Shown piece after piece: positions 1 to 8,168 of a DNA stretch of 64,000 nucleotides (its first letter is position 1; each line of letters starts with the position of its first letter). Source of the stretch: Oceanococcus atlanticus (lineage in GTDB: Bacteria > Pseudomonadota > Gammaproteobacteria > Nevskiales > Oceanococcaceae); assembly GCF_002088235.1 (NCBI RefSeq), contig NZ_AQQV01000001.1, positions 1,240,001-1,304,000 of the forward strand, written 5' to 3'. The notes under the pieces are model-generated. The model saw only the letters and a program-made list of their open reading frames with translations, was not told the origin of the DNA and ran no database searches. Both the position numbers and the translations under genes were made by a program.

Positions 1-256
1 TCGCCGCGTGATCCAGGGTGTGCAGCACCGGCTCGGCTGCCGGAATGGGGATGCTGTGATACAGCGTCGATGCGGTGTAGAGCAGGATCAGGCTGCCGCC
101 GAAAATGCTCACCGCCACGACATGCAGCATGCTGCCATACAGACTGGCATAGGCCACCAGCACGGCCAGCCCGACGATACTCGCAACCGCCGCAACACCG
201 TGCGACACGGCATGGGCGATCTTCTCGTTAATGGTATAGGGGCGGTGAACTTTCAC
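1..256 (-). CDS. trhA: TrhA/hemolysin III family membrane protein (partial, cut by window edge)
   Basis: Only the first ~85 residues are present; the gene continues past the left edge. The reading starts at a GTG (256-254) with a GGAG-containing ribosome-binding stretch about 8 nt upstream. The N-terminus has the family pattern: YTINEKIAHAVSHG near residue 7, a hydrophobic segment, then SLILLYTASTLYHS and a TLDHAA motif near residue 80. These match the conserved S/H/D residues of hemolysin III/PAQR-like proteins. Members are inner-membrane proteins linked to membrane energetics and fluidity; the name hemolysin is historical. It lies downstream of the exonuclease gene on the same strand, about 40 bp away. 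Confidence 0.8.
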   Translation of the reverse strand, partial: MKVHRPYTINEKIAHAVSHGVAAVASIVGLAVLVAYASLYGSMLHVVAVSIFGGSLILLYTASTLYHSIPIPAAEPVLHTLDHAA

Positions 257-296
257 CTGTGCTCCGACTCCGGACCAAGGCGCATTCTGACAGGAT

Positions 297-1178
297 TCAG
301 AACGCCAACAAACGCTGGCGGATGCCACTGCCGAAAGCCAGTTCATCACACAGACGCTGCAGCGCCGCGTGGTCAACCGGACGTCGTTGCCAGACCGGCT
401 CCGGCAGCGGCAGGTCGCGCGGAATGCCGGTCAGGCGGCGCGACAAAAAGGCCTGTTCGCGCCCCGCCTCCAGCTTCAGCTTGAGCGATTTGGCTCCGCG
501 CACGGCAAGATCCGGCACCTCATCCAGGCGCTCATACACCTGTTCCAGAGTGTCAAAGGCTTGCAGCAGGGCACTCGCTGCCTTGGGCCCGACCCCGGCA
601 ACGCCGGGAATGTTATCGACCGCATCGCCGGTCAGGGCCAGATAGTCGGCGATCTGCTCCGGCCAGACGCCGAACTGGGCCTTGATGCCATCGCTGTCCA
701 GACGCTTGTCGGCGGCGAAATCCCACAGCTGATCCTGCGGCGTAATCAGCTGCGCCAGATCCTTGTCACGGGTCACGATACTCACCGCCCGACCGCGCGA
801 TTTGGCCATGGCTGACCAGGTTCCGATCAGATCGTCGGCCTCCCAGCTGCTGTCAGCCTGCCAGTGCAGCCCGAGCGCCTCGCAGAGTTGCTGGCACCAC
901 TGGAACTGTCGTTTCAGCTCGATCGGCGCCGGTGGCCGGTTGGCTTTGTAGTCCGGAAAAATTTCATTGCGAAATGAAGAACTTAGACTTTCATCAAAGG
1001 CCACAAGCAGCGGATCAGGGTTGCTGCGCTTGAGCATATCTGCGATAAAGCCGGCGAATCCGTAAACGGCATTGCAGGGTTCGCCCTGAGCCGTTTTCAT
1101 GTGATCCGGTATCGAATGCCAGGCACGAAAGATGTAGACGCTGGCGTCGATCAGGTAGATTATGGGCTGTTCTGTCAT
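297..1178 (-). CDS. Stand-alone 5'-3' exonuclease (PolA N-terminal / ExoIX type)
   Basis: A 293-residue protein resembling the 5' nuclease domain of DNA polymerase I without the polymerase part. Acidic metal-binding motifs are in family order: LIDAS near the N-terminus, FPDYKANR (helical arch), EADDLIG, TRDKDLAQL and TGDAVDNIPG followed by a helix-hairpin-helix GVGPKAA. It is somewhat longer than E. coli ExoIX/Xni (about 250 residues), so flap endonuclease is the safest role: removal of 5' flaps or RNA primers. The start chosen is the ATG at 1178, which gives MTEQPIIYLID; the frame stays open upstream but that part shows no family similarity. It is divergent from the pnt operon. Confidence 0.85.
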   Translation of the reverse strand: MTEQPIIYLIDASVYIFRAWHSIPDHMKTAQGEPCNAVYGFAGFIADMLKRSNPDPLLVAFDESLSSSFRNEIFPDYKANRPPAPIELKRQFQWCQQLCEALGLHWQADSSWEADDLIGTWSAMAKSRGRAVSIVTRDKDLAQLITPQDQLWDFAADKRLDSDGIKAQFGVWPEQIADYLALTGDAVDNIPGVAGVGPKAASALLQAFDTLEQVYERLDEVPDLAVRGAKSLKLKLEAGREQAFLSRRLTGIPRDLPLPEPVWQRRPVDHAALQRLCDELAFGSGIRQRLLAF

Positions 1179-1345
1179 GGCTAGAGCTGTGCGAGCGGAG
1201 GCATCCGGCCTGACATCCAGCAGCCAGAAGAAATATGACCCGAGGCACGGCCGGGTCACGCATAAATCAAGCCACAACTGTCTCTCGCTGGCAACGGTGA
1301 AGGGGCTTTTGCGGCCTGTCGGAAATACCAACAGGGAGTAACCCG

Positions 1346-2479
1346 ATGCCGATAAAAATCGCGATACCCAAGGAAAACGCGAGCGGCGAAAAGCGCGTGG
1401 CGATGGTACCCGCGGTGGTGCCGAAGCTGAAAAAACTGGGCGTGGATATCAAGGTGCAGAAAGGCGCCGGCGTAGCCACGCGAATTCCTGATGAGGCCTG
1501 GGGTGAAGACGTCAGTCTGACCAGCGGCCCGGCGAAAACGCTGAGCGGTGCGGATATCGTGCTGCGCGTGGGCCCGCCGTCGATCAAGGAAGTCGAAGAT
1601 CTCAAACCCGGCACCGTGCTGTTCAGCTTTGTCTACGCCAACCGCAACCCGGATGTGGTCAAGGCATTGCGTGACAACAAGATCACCTGCTTCGCCATGG
1701 AACTGGTCCCGCGCACAACCCGCGCCCAGGCCATGGACGCGCTGTCCTCGCAGGCCGCGCTGGCTGGTTATCACGGCGCCCTGCTCGGCGCCACGCACCT
1801 GGCCCGCATCCTGCCGATGATGACCTTCGCGGTCGGCTCCATCCGCCCCGCCAAGGTGCTGGTCATGGGTGCCGGTGTGGCCGGCCTTCAGGCCATTGCC
1901 ACGGCACGCCGTCTGGGCGCCATGGTGGAAGGCTACGACGTCCGCTCGGCGGTCAAGGAACAGGTCGAGTCACTCGGCGCAAAGTTCGTTGATACCGGCG
2001 TCAAAGCGGAAGGTGAAGGCGGTTACGCACGTGAGCTGACCGACGATGAGAAAGCCCAGGTGCGCGAGGTCATCACCAAGCACATCCAGGCTTCCGACGT
2101 GGTCATCACCACGGCCGCCATCCCGGGTCGCCCGTCACCCAAGCTGATTGACGACGAGCAGATCGCCGGCATGAAGTCGGGTGCGGTGATCATCGACCTC
2201 GCGGCGGAAGGCGGCGGTAACACCACCGCAACCAAGCCGGGCGAATCGGTGGAAGTGGGCAGCGTGCTGATCGAAGCGCCGCTGAACATCCCCAGCCGTC
2301 TGGCCGAGCATGCCAGTGAGCTGTACGCCAAGAACCTGATCAACTTCCTCGGCCTCATCGTCACCGAAGAGGGTGAGCTGAACCTGAACTGGGAAGACGA
2401 CATCGTCGCCGGTTCGGTGCTCACGCACGAGGGTGAAATCAAGCACGAAGCCAGCCGTCAGGCTGTCGAAGGAGAATAA
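1346..2479 (+). CDS. pntAA: NAD(P) transhydrogenase subunit alpha part 1 (domain I, NAD(H)-binding)
   Basis: A 377-residue soluble subunit of the proton-translocating transhydrogenase, which moves hydride between NADH and NADP+ using the proton gradient. It begins MPIKIAIPKENASGEKRVAM as in alanine dehydrogenase/PNT family proteins, and the Rossmann motif GAGVAGLQAIATARRLGA lies near residue 175. It ends after domain I, so the alpha subunit is split as in Rhodospirillum-type enzymes. GGGAG precedes the ATG. It is the first gene of a three-gene operon; pntAB begins 2 bp after its stop codon. Confidence 0.95.
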   Translation: MPIKIAIPKENASGEKRVAMVPAVVPKLKKLGVDIKVQKGAGVATRIPDEAWGEDVSLTSGPAKTLSGADIVLRVGPPSIKEVEDLKPGTVLFSFVYANRNPDVVKALRDNKITCFAMELVPRTTRAQAMDALSSQAALAGYHGALLGATHLARILPMMTFAVGSIRPAKVLVMGAGVAGLQAIATARRLGAMVEGYDVRSAVKEQVESLGAKFVDTGVKAEGEGGYARELTDDEKAQVREVITKHIQASDVVITTAAIPGRPSPKLIDDEQIAGMKSGAVIIDLAAEGGGNTTATKPGESVEVGSVLIEAPLNIPSRLAEHASELYAKNLINFLGLIVTEEGELNLNWEDDIVAGSVLTHEGEIKHEASRQAVEGE

Positions 2480-2481
2480 GC

Positions 2482-2766
2482 ATGCTCACAGGATTTGTAG
2501 CGCTTTACATCTTCATGCTCGCCGCCTTCACCGGCTATGAAATCATCGGCCGTGTGCCGGCGATTCTGCACACGCCGCTGATGTCCGGCTCCAACTTCGT
2601 CCACGGTATCGTGCTGGTCGGCGCCATGGTTGCGCTGGGCACGGCCGAAGGCTGGCTGGAAATCACCATCGGCTTTCTTGGCACCGTGATGGCGGCAGTC
2701 AACGCCTCCGGCGGTTATGTGGTGACCGAGCGCATGCTCGAAATGTTCAAGAGCAGCAAGGACTAA
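2482..2766 (+). CDS. pntAB: NAD(P) transhydrogenase subunit alpha part 2 (membrane)
   Basis: A 94-residue membrane protein with three hydrophobic segments. It corresponds to the small membrane portion of the alpha subunit and includes the segment beginning TGYEIIGRVPAILHTPLMSG near residue 14 that is typical of PntA C-terminal domains. It sits between pntAA and pntB with gaps of 2-3 bp, so the three genes are almost certainly one transcript. Its role is to form part of the proton channel with PntB. Confidence 0.93.
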   Translation: MLTGFVALYIFMLAAFTGYEIIGRVPAILHTPLMSGSNFVHGIVLVGAMVALGTAEGWLEITIGFLGTVMAAVNASGGYVVTERMLEMFKSSKD

Positions 2767-2769
2767 GCC

Positions 2770-4170
2770 ATGACGACATTGATTCAATTCAGTTACCTCG
2801 CGGCGGCCTTCCTGTTCATCTTTGGCCTTAAGCGTATGTCCTCGCCCAAGACCGCCCGTTCGGGCATCGTCTGGGCTGGCGTGGGCATGGTTGTGGCCAC
2901 GGTCGTCACCTTCCTCTACCCGCAGATCCTGCACGCCGGCATCGGCCGCATCCTGCTGATCGCCGTGGCCGTGGCCATCGGTACGATCTGGGCCTGGCGC
3001 TGGGGCAAATCGGTTGCCATGACCGACATGCCGCAGATGGTCGCGATCTACAACGGCATGGGTGGCGGCGCCGCCGCAACCATCGCCGCGATCGAGCTGA
3101 TCAAGCTGTCCAAGGGCAGCGGCGTGCACCATGACGGTATCGCCATCGCGCTGGCCGTGATCGGCGGCCTGATCGGTTCGGTGTCGATGACCGGCTCGGT
3201 AATCGCCTGGGCCAAGCTTGACGGCCGCATGGACAAAGCACCGCGGATTCCGGGCGGCCATCGCACCAACTTCGTGATGCTGGCCATCGCAATCATCAGC
3301 GGCATCATGGTGATGAGCGCTGACCATCCGTCCGGCATCATGCTGTTCATCTTCTTCGCCAGCGCCCTGGCCTTCGGCATCATGATGACGCTGCCGATTG
3401 GCGGCGCCGACATGCCGGTGATCATCTCGCTGTACAACGCCCTGACCGGTCTGGCCGTGTCGTTCGAAGGCTACGTGCTGCAGAACCCGGCCATGATCAT
3501 CGCCGGTATGGTGGTGGGTGCGGCAGGCACCTTGCTGACCCTGCTCATGGCCCGCGCCATGAACCGCTCGATCAGCAATGTGATGTTCTCAGGCATGGGC
3601 ACCGGCGATGCTGCCGATGGCGATGGCCCGCAGGGCGAGATGAAGGAAATCAGCGCAGAAGATGCGGCGATTTCCATGGCCTACGGTGAGAAGGTGATCA
3701 TCGTGCCCGGTTACGGCATGGCCGTGGCCCAGGCTCAGCATAAGCTGTGGGAATTCGTACAGATGCTGCAGAAGCGCGGTGTGGAAGTGGCCTTCGCCAT
3801 CCACCCGGTGGCCGGCCGTATGCCGGGTCACATGAACGTGCTGCTGGCTGAAGCCGGTGTCCCCTACGACATCATCTTTGACCTGGAAGACATCAACGAA
3901 GAGTTCGGTACCGCCAGTGCGGCGATCGTGATCGGGGCCAATGACGTGGTCAATCCCGCGGCACGGACCAACAAGTCCAGCCCGATCTACGGCATGCCAA
4001 TCCTGAACGCCGACCACGCCGAGAACGTTTACGTCCTCAAGCGCGGCCAGGGCACCGGCTTCTCCGGTATCCAGAACGAGCTGTTCTTCGGTGAAAACAC
4101 CCGCATGGTCTACGGCGACGCGCAGAAGTCCTGTGCCGCCTTCATCGCCGGGGTTAAATCGGTCAGCTAA
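2770..4170 (+). CDS. pntB: NAD(P) transhydrogenase subunit beta
   Basis: A 466-residue protein with an N-terminal half of eight or nine membrane helices and a C-terminal soluble NADP(H)-binding domain III. Domain III shows IVPGYGMAVAQAQHKLWE (near residue 315) and the late motif GANDVVNPAARTNKSSPIYG (near 395), both hallmarks of PntB. The length matches E. coli PntB. It is the last gene of the operon and is followed 20 bp later by a strong rho-independent terminator, which closes the transcript. Likely role: NADPH supply for biosynthesis and glutathione-linked redox defence. Confidence 0.95.
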   Translation: MTTLIQFSYLAAAFLFIFGLKRMSSPKTARSGIVWAGVGMVVATVVTFLYPQILHAGIGRILLIAVAVAIGTIWAWRWGKSVAMTDMPQMVAIYNGMGGGAAATIAAIELIKLSKGSGVHHDGIAIALAVIGGLIGSVSMTGSVIAWAKLDGRMDKAPRIPGGHRTNFVMLAIAIISGIMVMSADHPSGIMLFIFFASALAFGIMMTLPIGGADMPVIISLYNALTGLAVSFEGYVLQNPAMIIAGMVVGAAGTLLTLLMARAMNRSISNVMFSGMGTGDAADGDGPQGEMKEISAEDAAISMAYGEKVIIVPGYGMAVAQAQHKLWEFVQMLQKRGVEVAFAIHPVAGRMPGHMNVLLAEAGVPYDIIFDLEDINEEFGTASAAIVIGANDVVNPAARTNKSSPIYGMPILNADHAENVYVLKRGQGTGFSGIQNELFFGENTRMVYGDAQKSCAAFIAGVKSVS

Positions 4171-4190
4171 GTGCGACAGCACTCCTCGAA

Positions 4191-4216
4191 AAGGGCAGCT
4201 TCGGCTGCCTTTTTTG
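4191..4216 (+). terminator. Rho-independent terminator after pntB
   Basis: A GGCAGC stem (4194-4199) pairs with GCTGCC (4204-4209) across a TTCG tetraloop. It is followed by a run of seven T (4210-4216), and AA before the stem extends the pairing. It lies 20 bp after the pntB stop codon. Confidence 0.9.
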
Positions 4217-4301
4217 TTTTGCCTTCGACTACCTGGCGGCGTAGTCTGACCCCGCGAGTGCGCACGATGTGCACTGCGATCACAACAACAAAGGGGTCAT
4301 C

Positions 4302-4670
4302 ATGGATTGGTACTTGCAGGTTCTGCAGAAATACGCCGTGTTCGAGGGGCGGGCGCGACGTAAAGAGTATTGGTTCTTCGCACTCTTCAACTTCATCATC
4401 AGCATCGTTATCAGCGCAGTAGAGTCCGGCATTGGCACAGGCGGCATACTTGGTCTGATCTACGTGCTCGGCGTGTTCCTGCCCTCAGTGGGCGTGGGCA
4501 TCCGGCGTTTGCACGACACCGACCGCAGCGGCTGGTGGTTGCTCATCGGCCTGATCCCAGTGATCGGGTTCATCATTCTGATCGTGCTGCTGGCGCTGGA
4601 CAGCACCCCGGGCGATAACCGCTTCGGCCCTAATCCCAAGGGTGAGACAGCCAGCGACAGCCTGGTATAA
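4302..4670 (+). CDS. DUF805 family membrane protein
   Basis: A 122-residue inner-membrane protein. It has the DUF805 hallmarks: FEGRARRKEYWFFALFNF near residue 14, a VGIRRLHDTDRSGWW motif in the middle, and a tail DSTPGDNRFGPNPKG. Three hydrophobic segments are visible. The ATG at 4302 is chosen because AAGGGG lies about 7 nt upstream; the frame also has an upstream ATG at 4269 with no ribosome-binding site. The gene stands alone after the pnt terminator. The function of the family is unknown. Confidence 0.85.
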   Translation: MDWYLQVLQKYAVFEGRARRKEYWFFALFNFIISIVISAVESGIGTGGILGLIYVLGVFLPSVGVGIRRLHDTDRSGWWLLIGLIPVIGFIILIVLLALDSTPGDNRFGPNPKGETASDSLV

Positions 4671-4679
4671 GACGTGGCT

Positions 4680-4711
4680 GGAGTGCCCGGCCCTAGGGGC
4701 GCGGGCACTCC
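4680..4711. repeat. 10-bp perfect inverted repeat between convergent genes
   Basis: GGAGTGCCCG (4680-4689) is the exact reverse complement of CGGGCACTCC (4702-4711), with a 12-nt loop. It starts 10 bp after the DUF805 stop codon and runs through the stop codon of the convergent DUF3106 gene. There is no T-run, so it may be a bidirectional terminator-like hairpin or an mRNA 3'-end stabiliser. Confidence 0.6.
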
Positions 4712-5019
4712 ACCTCTTCACCTTTGCGCTTGCGCCGATAGCAATCGCGTAGCGCCTCCCGCTGAGCCTCGGGCAAAGCGCGAAACTTGTCCCACTTGGC
4801 ACGCGCGCGCTGCTTTTCCTCGGGTGACATGTTCTGCCAACGCGCATGGTTGCGCAGGATGCGCTCGCGCTTGTCGGCCGGCATCTGATCCCAGCGCTCG
4901 GCATAACGCTGAAGTTCCTGGCGTTGCGCCGGACTCAGCTCCTGCCACTGCGGCTGTGCACTCAGCACCCCGCTGAACAACAGCGTGGTGACCATCAGCA
5001 AGGCCCTAAACACCGCCAT
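4693..5019 (-). CDS. DUF3106 domain-containing secreted protein
   Basis: A 108-residue protein with a signal peptide (hydrophobic residues about 3-18, likely cleavage after the SAQ region). The rest is a charged, helical domain with repeated short motifs: WQELSPAQRQELQ, WDQMPADKRERIL, WQNMSPEEKQRAR and FRALPEAQREALR. That spacing is typical of DUF3106. It is the third gene of the sigma factor operon, overlapping the DUF3619 gene by 14 bp. An alternative TTG start lies at 5025. The protein is probably periplasmic; function unknown. Confidence 0.8.
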   Translation of the reverse strand: MAVFRALLMVTTLLFSGVLSAQPQWQELSPAQRQELQRYAERWDQMPADKRERILRNHARWQNMSPEEKQRARAKWDKFRALPEAQREALRDCYRRKRKGEEVECPRP

Positions 5020-5338
5020 CCTCAAGCCACATCACCAGATCAAGGTCGGCGATCAAGGCCGCATCCTCAGCCTGATGCACACCCTCTCCAGCGGGCGTGC
5101 CAACCTGCATCTGCCAGGCCAGCAGCACCGCGCAGGTCGCCCCTGCCGCGGCCGCGCTCCAGCGCGACCACAACAGCGACCACCAGGGCGCGGCCTGGGC
5201 CTGCATGTGATCCAGCGCCCGATAGCGCGCCGCACGCAAACGCGCCCGGGTCAGCTCATCCGGCTCTGCAACCTGCTCGTCCAGCGCCTCACGAATGGAT
5301 TGCGCCAGCCTGTCCTGATCAAACTCTGATTGGCTCAT
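5006..5338 (-). CDS. DUF3619-type single-pass membrane protein, possible anti-sigma partner
   Basis: A 110-residue protein. It has an acidic and arginine-rich N-terminal part (SIREALDEQVAEPDELTRAR, then AARYRALDHM), one membrane segment near residues 55-75, and a short C-terminal periplasmic part. The ATG at 5338 overlaps the sigma factor stop codon in an ATGA, so translation is coupled. The order sigma factor–DUF3619–DUF3106 recurs in proteobacteria, which supports the assignment. An anti-sigma role is inferred from topology and position only; no ZAS motif is visible. Confidence 0.65.
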   Translation of the reverse strand: MSQSEFDQDRLAQSIREALDEQVAEPDELTRARLRAARYRALDHMQAQAAPWWSLLWSRWSAAAAGATCAVLLAWQMQVGTPAGEGVHQAEDAALIADLDLVMWLEDGGV

Positions 5339-5883
5339 GCCCAAAATACCTCCACCTTGTCGCGCAAGGTGTTCATGGCGCGCGACAAATGAGTTTTTAC
5401 GCTGCCCTCACCACACCCCATGATGCCTGCAGTCTGAGCCACGTTGAAGCCCTCCCAGACCCGCAAAAGAACCGCCTCGCGCTGGCGCTGTGGCAGCTCG
5501 GACAATGCCGCCTCCAGCGCCGCGATGGCGTCGCGCTGGGCCAGCTGGCGCTCCGGATCATCGGCGGCCGAACGCTCGAGGGCATAATCGGCATCATCCA
5601 CAAAGCGCCGCGCAGCCCGCTGGTCATCCCGAACCCGGTTCATGAGTATGCGAAAGAACAGCGGCGCCCATTGCTCCTGCGGCTTGTGCTGATATTTCTG
5701 CACCAGCCGGATCATGGCATCCTGCACCGCATCCAGAGCGGCGTCGCGATCACGCAGCTGGCTCAGCGCCAGCCGGTACGCCTGGCTCTCGATCGAGGCC
5801 AGGAAATGATCCATCGCATTGCGTCGTGCCGCGGCGCTGTCCGCTTTTTTTGTCGACAAACCAAGTTCTACCGAGGTGGCCAT
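5335..5883 (-). CDS. RNA polymerase sigma factor, ECF type
   Basis: A 182-residue sigma-70 family protein. Region 2 is visible around AYRLALSQLRDRDAALDAVQ (residues about 35-55), and region 4 around ALSELPQRQREAVLLRVWEG and the helix-turn-helix stretch GCGEGSVKTHLSRAMNTLR. The ATG at 5883 is chosen because GGAGG sits 8 nt upstream; a longer open frame upstream shows no family match. It heads a three-gene operon with DUF3619 and DUF3106 proteins, and its promoter must lie in 5884-6002, which it shares with priA on the other strand. Confidence 0.88.
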   Translation of the reverse strand: MATSVELGLSTKKADSAAARRNAMDHFLASIESQAYRLALSQLRDRDAALDAVQDAMIRLVQKYQHKPQEQWAPLFFRILMNRVRDDQRAARRFVDDADYALERSAADDPERQLAQRDAIAALEAALSELPQRQREAVLLRVWEGFNVAQTAGIMGCGEGSVKTHLSRAMNTLRDKVEVFWA

Positions 5884-6002
5884 GCCATTGTCCTCCCGGC
5901 CTGACCACCACTGGGTTGGGATGACATACCGAGTAAACGCATAAACGCTCCTTCGCACGTGACACACTATAACGCTGATCCAACGCACTCAGGCGCGATC
6001 CG

Positions 6003-8168
6003 TTGACACCCATTTGCCAGGTTGCCTTGCCCGTTCCACGTGGCGAAACCTACGACTATCTGTGCCCCTTCCCGGTCACGCTGGGGGCCCGCGTGCGCGT
6101 GCCTTTCGGGCCGCGACGGCTGGTTGGCGTGGTCACCGCACTGGGCCACGCCTCTGAAGTGCCAGGCAATCGGCTCAAGGCGGTGCTCGAAGTGCTTGAT
6201 CAGGAACCGCTGCTGGGCCAGCCCGAGCTGGATTTGCTGAACTTTGCGGCGCGCTACTATCAAGCGCCGCTGGGCCAGTGCGTGGCCACCGCGCTGCCCA
6301 AACTGCTGCGCAATGGCAAGGCCGCCAGCCCGGTGCTCAACACCCGCTGGCAACTGACCGCGCAAGGCCGCACAACCGAGCCGCAAACCCTGGCCCGCGC
6401 GCCCCGCCAGGCCGCCGCTCTGGCCGCATTGCAGGCCAGCGAAAGCGCATTGGCAGCGGCCCAGATCGGCGCCCAGGGCACCCCCAGCGCGATACTCAAG
6501 GCCCTCGCTGACAAAGGCCTGATCGAAGCGCTGAACCACCTGACACTGGACAGCCACGAGGTCGAAACGCCAACCCTGAACGATGCGCAGGCCAGCGCTG
6601 TTGAGCAGATTCGCTCAGCCTCCGGCTTCAGCTGTCATCTGCTCGACGGGGTCACCGGCAGCGGCAAAACCGAGGTTTATCTTGCCCTGGCCCGCGAACA
6701 AACCCGGCTCGGCCGCCAGAGCCTGATCTTAGTCCCCGAAATCGGCCTGACGCCGCAGATGGTCGAGCGCGTGCGCCGCCACACCGGGGCACGCACCGTC
6801 GCGCTGCACTCCGGGCTGGCCGACGGCGAACGTCACAACGCCTGGCTGGCGGCCCGCACCGGTGAGGCCGACATCGTGCTCGGCACCCGCTCGGCCGTGT
6901 TCGTGCCACTGGCCCGGCCGGGGCTGATCGTGGTCGACGAGGAACATGACAGTTCATACAAGCAGCAGGACGGGATCCGCTACCACGCCCGCGATCTGGC
7001 CGTGCGCCGCGCTCAGCAATTCGCCATTCCGGTGATCCTGGGATCGGCCACACCCTCGCTGGAAAGCCATTTCAACGCCGCCCAGGGGCGCTATCAGCAT
7101 CTCACCCTGGATCACCGTTACGGCCAGGCCAAGCCACCGCGCATCAGCATGATCGACCTGCGCGGTCAGCGCTGTCCGGACGGCCTGTCCAACGCCCTGA
7201 TCGCACGCGTCGGCCAGCATCTGGAGGCGGGTCATCAGGTTCTGCTGTTCATCAACCGGCGGGGCTATTCCCCGATCATGCTGTGTCATGACTGTGGCTG
7301 GACCGCCCTGTGCGAGCGCTGCGATGCACGCCTGATCAGCCATCAGCGCAGCCGCAGCCTGCGCTGCCACCATTGCGGCCACCAACGGCCAATCCCACCG
7401 ACCTGCCCGGACTGCGGCAGTGAAGAGCTGCACCAGCTGGGCCAGGGCACCGAACGCATCGATGCGCGCGCGGCGCAGCTGTGGCCCGATGTCGAGCGTA
7501 TTCGCCTGGACCGCGACCAGGTCAGTCGTCGAGGCGAACTGGAAGCGGCACTGGAGCGCATCCGCAGCGGTCAGGCGCAGCTCATCATTGGCACCCAGAT
7601 GCTGGCCAAGGGACATGACTTCCCGGATCTGTCGCTGGTGGGCATCATCGACGCCGACCAAGGGCTGTACGGCCAGGATTTTCGTGCCACCGAGCAGCTC
7701 GCCCAGCAGATCACCCAGGTGGCCGGGCGCGCCGGGCGGCGCGACATCCCCGGCGAAGTGGTGGTGCAGACCCACAACCCGGAGCATCCGTTGCTCGGCC
7801 TGCTGGCGCCGGGCCGTTATGCACGCATCGCCGAAGCGCTGCTGGCCGAACGCGAGCAGCTGGCCTGGCCGCCGTATGCACGCCTGGCCCTGATTCGCGC
7901 CGAAGCGAGTACGGCACAAACGGCCATGAACGTGCTTGAGGAGATTGCCGAGCCACTGTTCGGCAGCGACGACATCGACGTGCTCGGCCCGGCTCCCGCG
8001 CCGATGGAGCGGCGTGGCGGGCGTTATCGCTGTCAGTTGCTGCTGCGCAGCCACAAGCGCAGCGTTTTACAGGCACAATTGGGGCATATTCGTCAGCAAC
8101 TGGAAACGCGCCCTTCCGCGCGGCAACTGCGATGGTCCATCGACGTCGACCCACAAAGCCTCGACTGA
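6003..8168 (+). CDS. priA: Primosomal protein N' (replication restart helicase PriA)
   Basis: A 721-residue 3'-5' superfamily 2 helicase that restarts stalled forks. The N-terminal DNA-binding domain starts ICQVALPVPRGETYDYL, which aligns with the family's first residues and forces a TTG start at 6003. Walker A DGVTGSGKTEVY is near residue 220 and the DEEH box (VVDEEHDSSYKQQD) near 312. Eight zinc-binding cysteines are visible between CHDCGWTALCERC and CPDCGSEEL (residues about 430-475), followed by helicase motifs IIGTQMLAKGHDFPD and QVAGRAGR. It overlaps the next gene by 37 bp. Confidence 0.96.
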   Translation: MTPICQVALPVPRGETYDYLCPFPVTLGARVRVPFGPRRLVGVVTALGHASEVPGNRLKAVLEVLDQEPLLGQPELDLLNFAARYYQAPLGQCVATALPKLLRNGKAASPVLNTRWQLTAQGRTTEPQTLARAPRQAAALAALQASESALAAAQIGAQGTPSAILKALADKGLIEALNHLTLDSHEVETPTLNDAQASAVEQIRSASGFSCHLLDGVTGSGKTEVYLALAREQTRLGRQSLILVPEIGLTPQMVERVRRHTGARTVALHSGLADGERHNAWLAARTGEADIVLGTRSAVFVPLARPGLIVVDEEHDSSYKQQDGIRYHARDLAVRRAQQFAIPVILGSATPSLESHFNAAQGRYQHLTLDHRYGQAKPPRISMIDLRGQRCPDGLSNALIARVGQHLEAGHQVLLFINRRGYSPIMLCHDCGWTALCERCDARLISHQRSRSLRCHHCGHQRPIPPTCPDCGSEELHQLGQGTERIDARAAQLWPDVERIRLDRDQVSRRGELEAALERIRSGQAQLIIGTQMLAKGHDFPDLSLVGIIDADQGLYGQDFRATEQLAQQITQVAGRAGRRDIPGEVVVQTHNPEHPLLGLLAPGRYARIAEALLAEREQLAWPPYARLALIRAEASTAQTAMNVLEEIAEPLFGSDDIDVLGPAPAPMERRGGRYRCQLLLRSHKRSVLQAQLGHIRQQLETRPSARQLRWSIDVDPQSLD

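Noticed and set aside
4846-5904. Open frame on the plus strand over the sigma factor operon
   Set aside because: Shadow of three minus-strand genes with recognised domains and coupled overlaps; the translation is rich in Arg, Pro and His and has no family features.
6003-6008. TTGACA motif resembling a -35 box
   Set aside because: It coincides with the TTG start codon region of priA, and no -10 hexamer lies at the correct distance.
6954-8054. Long open frame antisense to priA (about 366 codons)
   Set aside because: GC-rich codon bias keeps antisense frames open. The translation has no family motifs and priA is unambiguous in the other strand.
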